NCBI RefSeq assembly: GCF_945605565.1
Contig: NZ_OX216966.1
Coordinates: forward strand, 4,394,001-4,458,000
From: Paenibacillus dendritiformis
Lineage (GTDB): Bacteria > Bacillota > Bacilli > Paenibacillales > Paenibacillaceae
DNA: 64,000 nt
Reading direction: 5' to 3'
A program made the translations under genes and the position numbers. The first letter of the stretch is position 1. The number at the start of each line of letters is the position of its first letter. The notes under the pieces are model-generated. The model worked only from the letters and a program-made list of their open reading frames with translations. It was not told the DNA's origin and searched no databases. Shown here in pieces: positions 61,830 to 64,000 of the stretch.

Positions 61830-63662
61830 ATGAAGAAAAGATCATTATTCATTGTCATGCTCGCGATCGCCCTCGCGGTGACCGGCTGCACCGTGAACAC
61901 CAAATCCAACACGGAAAGGCAGAACAAGCCGGCCACGGATGGGGACAGCAAGCCGGCGGCCGAAGGCGCCGTCGATATCGAGCTGCTCGGGATGAGCTCG
62001 GGGCAGGACGACATCAACATCATCCGCGATCAGTTGACGAAGAACGGCTTCAATGTGAAGCTCAACCTTCAGCCGGATTACGGCAGCTTCAAGGCCCAGG
62101 AGGAGGCCGGCAACTTCGACATCTCGCTCTCCGGCTGGACAACGGTGACAGGCAATCCGGACTATGCGGTCCGTTCCCTGTTCAAATCGGGCGGCGACTA
62201 CAGCATACTCGCCGATCCGGAGATCGACGAGCTGATCGAGAAGGCCGCTTCCGAGACGCCGGATCAATATGCGGACACCTATAAGCAATTCGAGCAGAAG
62301 CTCGTCTTCGATAAAGCCTATATTGCGCCGCTTTACATTTCCGTCAAGAGCCAGGCGTTCAATAAAGAGGTGCTGAACGAGAAGTCGGTGCGGCTGTCCA
62401 AGTCCCGATCCTTCGCCTGGGAGGATGTCGACTTCAATGATACGTCCAAGCGGGACACCGATCCGCTGCTGCTGACGCAGACGAACCCGACCTTGACGTC
62501 GCTCGATCCGATCAAAGGGAATGACGGCTCGATCAACATGCTCAATACAAATATGTACGTCAGGCTCATCAATCTGACCGATGATGACAAAATCACGGCG
62601 GACGGCTCGCTGTCCCGCGCGTACAGCATCGCCGAAGGCAATTCGGAATATTATTTCATCCTGCGCGACGATATCAATTTCGCCACAGTAACCGACAAAA
62701 AAGCGGTCGATTCCGGCGAGCGCGTCGGCGCCGACGATGTCATCTTTTCCCTGAACCGCGCCAAGGACAAAAACTCGGTGCCGGATCACCGCACGTACAG
62801 CCTTCACGAGCATATCAAAAATGTCGATATCGTCACGGACGTGAACGCCTTGGAGCAAGTGAAGGTATCGGGCGGCAGCGAGACGGTGAAGGAAGCGCTG
62901 GAGAAAGGGCTGGATACGAAAATATCCGCTCTCGTAGCGGATAAAAAAGAGGCCAACAATAAAGAAGGCAAATATCAGGTCATCAAGCTGACGACGACGG
63001 AGCCTTTCCCTCAAGTGCTCAATTATTTGGCGCATCAGTCGGCGGGCATCGTGTCGAAAAAGCAGGTCGAGAGCATCAATACGTATGATGTCGCCTCCTT
63101 CGACGTCAACAAGGATATTCCTTACGGCGATCAAAACACGGTTACCGAAGGCAGCAAATACAACAATACGCTGTATGCAAGCGGACCGTATATTTTGCTG
63201 TACAAAAATGATTATGAAGCCAAATTCCAGAAAAACCCGGCCTACATGAAGGGCACCGACCATGAGCCGAACATAGCCAATGTGACGATGCGCTTCATCA
63301 AGGATACGGAGAGCGCCCTCGCGGCATTGCGCAGCGGCGAAGTTCATGTCAATTACGGGGTGCCGGACACGAAGTTCGATATCGTGAAGGGTGACAGCAA
63401 GCTGAGCCTGCAGACGATCCAGAGCAATGCCGTCTCCTACCTGCTGTTCAATACGAAAAACCGCGACGTCGCAAAAAGCGAGGATCTGCGCAAAGCCGTG
63501 CTGTACTCAATTAATCAGGACGAGATTCTGCAATTCTACAATAACAATAAGTACAAAGCGGCTTCGACGGTAAGCCCGATTGTGCAGACCGGCAACGAAC
63601 TGAAGGCCGATCCGGCCAAGGTGAAGGAATATTTGGACAAATATAAATCCGCCGCGAAATAA
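61830..63662 (+). CDS. Peptide/nickel-type binding lipoprotein with apparently circularly permuted domain order
   Basis: 610 residues. Signal peptide with lipobox VTGC (Cys20). In the DppA/OppA (SBP_bac_5) family the chain starts with the LDP... region, and ends with a segment holding GI-x-V-x-L, D-x-ALSGW and the DPEIDELI-like motif. Here the order is reversed: residues ~48-180 hold NGFNVKLNLQPDYG, FDISLSGWTTVTGNPDYA, DPEIDELIEKAASETPDQYA and IAPLYISV (the family's C-terminal end), while ~211-610 hold TLTSLDPIKG, YYFILRDDINF, VGADDVIFSLNRAKD, ASGPYILL, ALRSGEVHV and DLRKAVLYSINQDEI, ending at DPAKVKEYLDKY, the point where the C-terminal end would normally begin. AGGAGG precedes the ATG. Confidence 0.85.
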   Translation: MKKRSLFIVMLAIALAVTGCTVNTKSNTERQNKPATDGDSKPAAEGAVDIELLGMSSGQDDINIIRDQLTKNGFNVKLNLQPDYGSFKAQEEAGNFDISLSGWTTVTGNPDYAVRSLFKSGGDYSILADPEIDELIEKAASETPDQYADTYKQFEQKLVFDKAYIAPLYISVKSQAFNKEVLNEKSVRLSKSRSFAWEDVDFNDTSKRDTDPLLLTQTNPTLTSLDPIKGNDGSINMLNTNMYVRLINLTDDDKITADGSLSRAYSIAEGNSEYYFILRDDINFATVTDKKAVDSGERVGADDVIFSLNRAKDKNSVPDHRTYSLHEHIKNVDIVTDVNALEQVKVSGGSETVKEALEKGLDTKISALVADKKEANNKEGKYQVIKLTTTEPFPQVLNYLAHQSAGIVSKKQVESINTYDVASFDVNKDIPYGDQNTVTEGSKYNNTLYASGPYILLYKNDYEAKFQKNPAYMKGTDHEPNIANVTMRFIKDTESALAALRSGEVHVNYGVPDTKFDIVKGDSKLSLQTIQSNAVSYLLFNTKNRDVAKSEDLRKAVLYSINQDEILQFYNNNKYKAASTVSPIVQTGNELKADPAKVKEYLDKYKSAAK

Positions 63663-63670
63663 CGATCACG

Positions 63671-63707
63671 AAGGTCCCGGGCACTCCATTCGAGAGCCCG
63701 GGACCTT
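63671..63707. terminator. Hairpin after the binding-protein gene
   Basis: Perfect 12-bp stem AAGGTCCCGGGC / GCCCGGGACCTT with a 13-nt loop. No T tract, so Rho-independent action is doubtful. Confidence 0.55.
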
Positions 63708-63721
63708 GCATGTGCGCCGCG

Positions 63722-64000
63722 TCATGTCCGCTTCAAGGCGAACCTGTCGTAGAAGCTCGCGCCGTCTATCATCCAGAACCGCTCGGCTTGAGGCACGAGT
63801 CCGTAAAAATCGGCATACGACCCTGTCCAGCCGTCAGGCATATACTGCTCGAACGACATCGGCTCGGGGAACTGAGAAAAGAAGGTTCTCTCATCAAAGT
63901 TGACATAGATGGTCGGCATGAATTCCAGCACATCGTCCATTGTCGCGCATGCGTCCTCAATGTCAAGAAGCATCTGTCTCAATTCGTCCGCAGACGCCTT
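63722..64000 (-). CDS. Hypothetical protein, N terminus beyond the window
   Basis: At least 92 residues, open to the right edge (KASADELRQMLLDIEDA...). The C-terminal stretch PDGWTGSYADFYGLVPQAER and WMIDGASFYDRFAL is distinctive but I do not recognise the family; Bacillus 'group-specific' proteins have similar endings. Acidic. The stop is at 63722-63724. Convergent with the importer genes. Confidence 0.55.
   Translation of the reverse strand, partial: KASADELRQMLLDIEDACATMDDVLEFMPTIYVNFDERTFFSQFPEPMSFEQYMPDGWTGSYADFYGLVPQAERFWMIDGASFYDRFALKRT

Noticed and set aside
60764..62023. 419-codon open frame opposite the DppC-type and binding-protein genes
   Set aside because: Spans two real genes in antisense; no motif or ribosome-binding site.
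61845..63347. 500-codon open frame opposite the binding-protein gene
   Set aside because: Antisense shadow of a clear lipoprotein gene with signal peptide and family motifs.

Overview
The window looks like a chromosomal segment of a Gram-positive, spore-forming bacterium of the Paenibacillus type. The evidence is GC-rich coding DNA with AGGAGG-like ribosome-binding sites and frequent GTG/TTG starts, a Spo0E-type phosphatase, an SLH-anchored surface protein, an LPXTG protein, a YkvI-type permease, a TmrB-type protein and a P450-BM3/Bm3R1 pair like that of Bacillus megaterium. No tRNA, rRNA, prophage or CRISPR array was seen.

Layout. 1-5.6 kb holds regulator/target pairs with readable operators: a P450 (cut by the left edge) with its TetR repressor, a YkvI permease facing a MerR regulator, and a TetR regulator facing an MFS pump. 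5.8-14.3 kb holds a DinG-type helicase, an alpha-L-fucosidase, a two-gene RND efflux operon and a zinc-ribbon protein. 14.3-15.25 kb is a gene-free block of intergenic repeats. 15.4-21.1 kb is a minus-strand run of small metabolic genes (two Nudix hydrolases, an SRPBCC protein, a 5'-nucleotidase, an FMN 2-hydroxyacid oxidase and a TmrB homologue) mixed with gene remnants. 21.2-22.8 kb is a decayed IS200/IS605 element. 23-28.4 kb is an iron/siderophore island with two AraC-type regulators, a binding lipoprotein, an MFS carrier and two Fur-like boxes. 29-33.2 kb holds a chitin-active AA10 LPMO and a large SLH protein. 33.6-36 kb is a partly AT-rich, decayed stretch between an SDR gene and an SMR pump. 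36.4-43.2 kb holds a Rieske protein with a helical tail, a phosphoesterase, a Spo0E-type protein, an XRE regulator and a DASS transporter.

Two regions stand out. From 43.25 to 56.5 kb several parts point to cyclic di-GMP: a c-di-GMP-I riboswitch with a terminator in front of a secreted CAP protein, a GGDEF protein, and a membrane glycosyltransferase whose N terminus carries tandem MshEN c-di-GMP-binding motifs. These lie with GtrA/GtrB-type proteins, a membrane mannosyltransferase-like protein, a ManC-type enzyme and a large LPXTG surface protein. The simplest reading is a locus for c-di-GMP-controlled surface polysaccharide and adhesion.

From 56.7 to 63.7 kb lies an unusual peptide-type ABC importer. 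It has a double ATPase, two permeases with long extra N-terminal membrane regions, and a binding lipoprotein whose domain order appears circularly permuted relative to the DppA/OppA family. This importer is the best candidate here for something not previously described.
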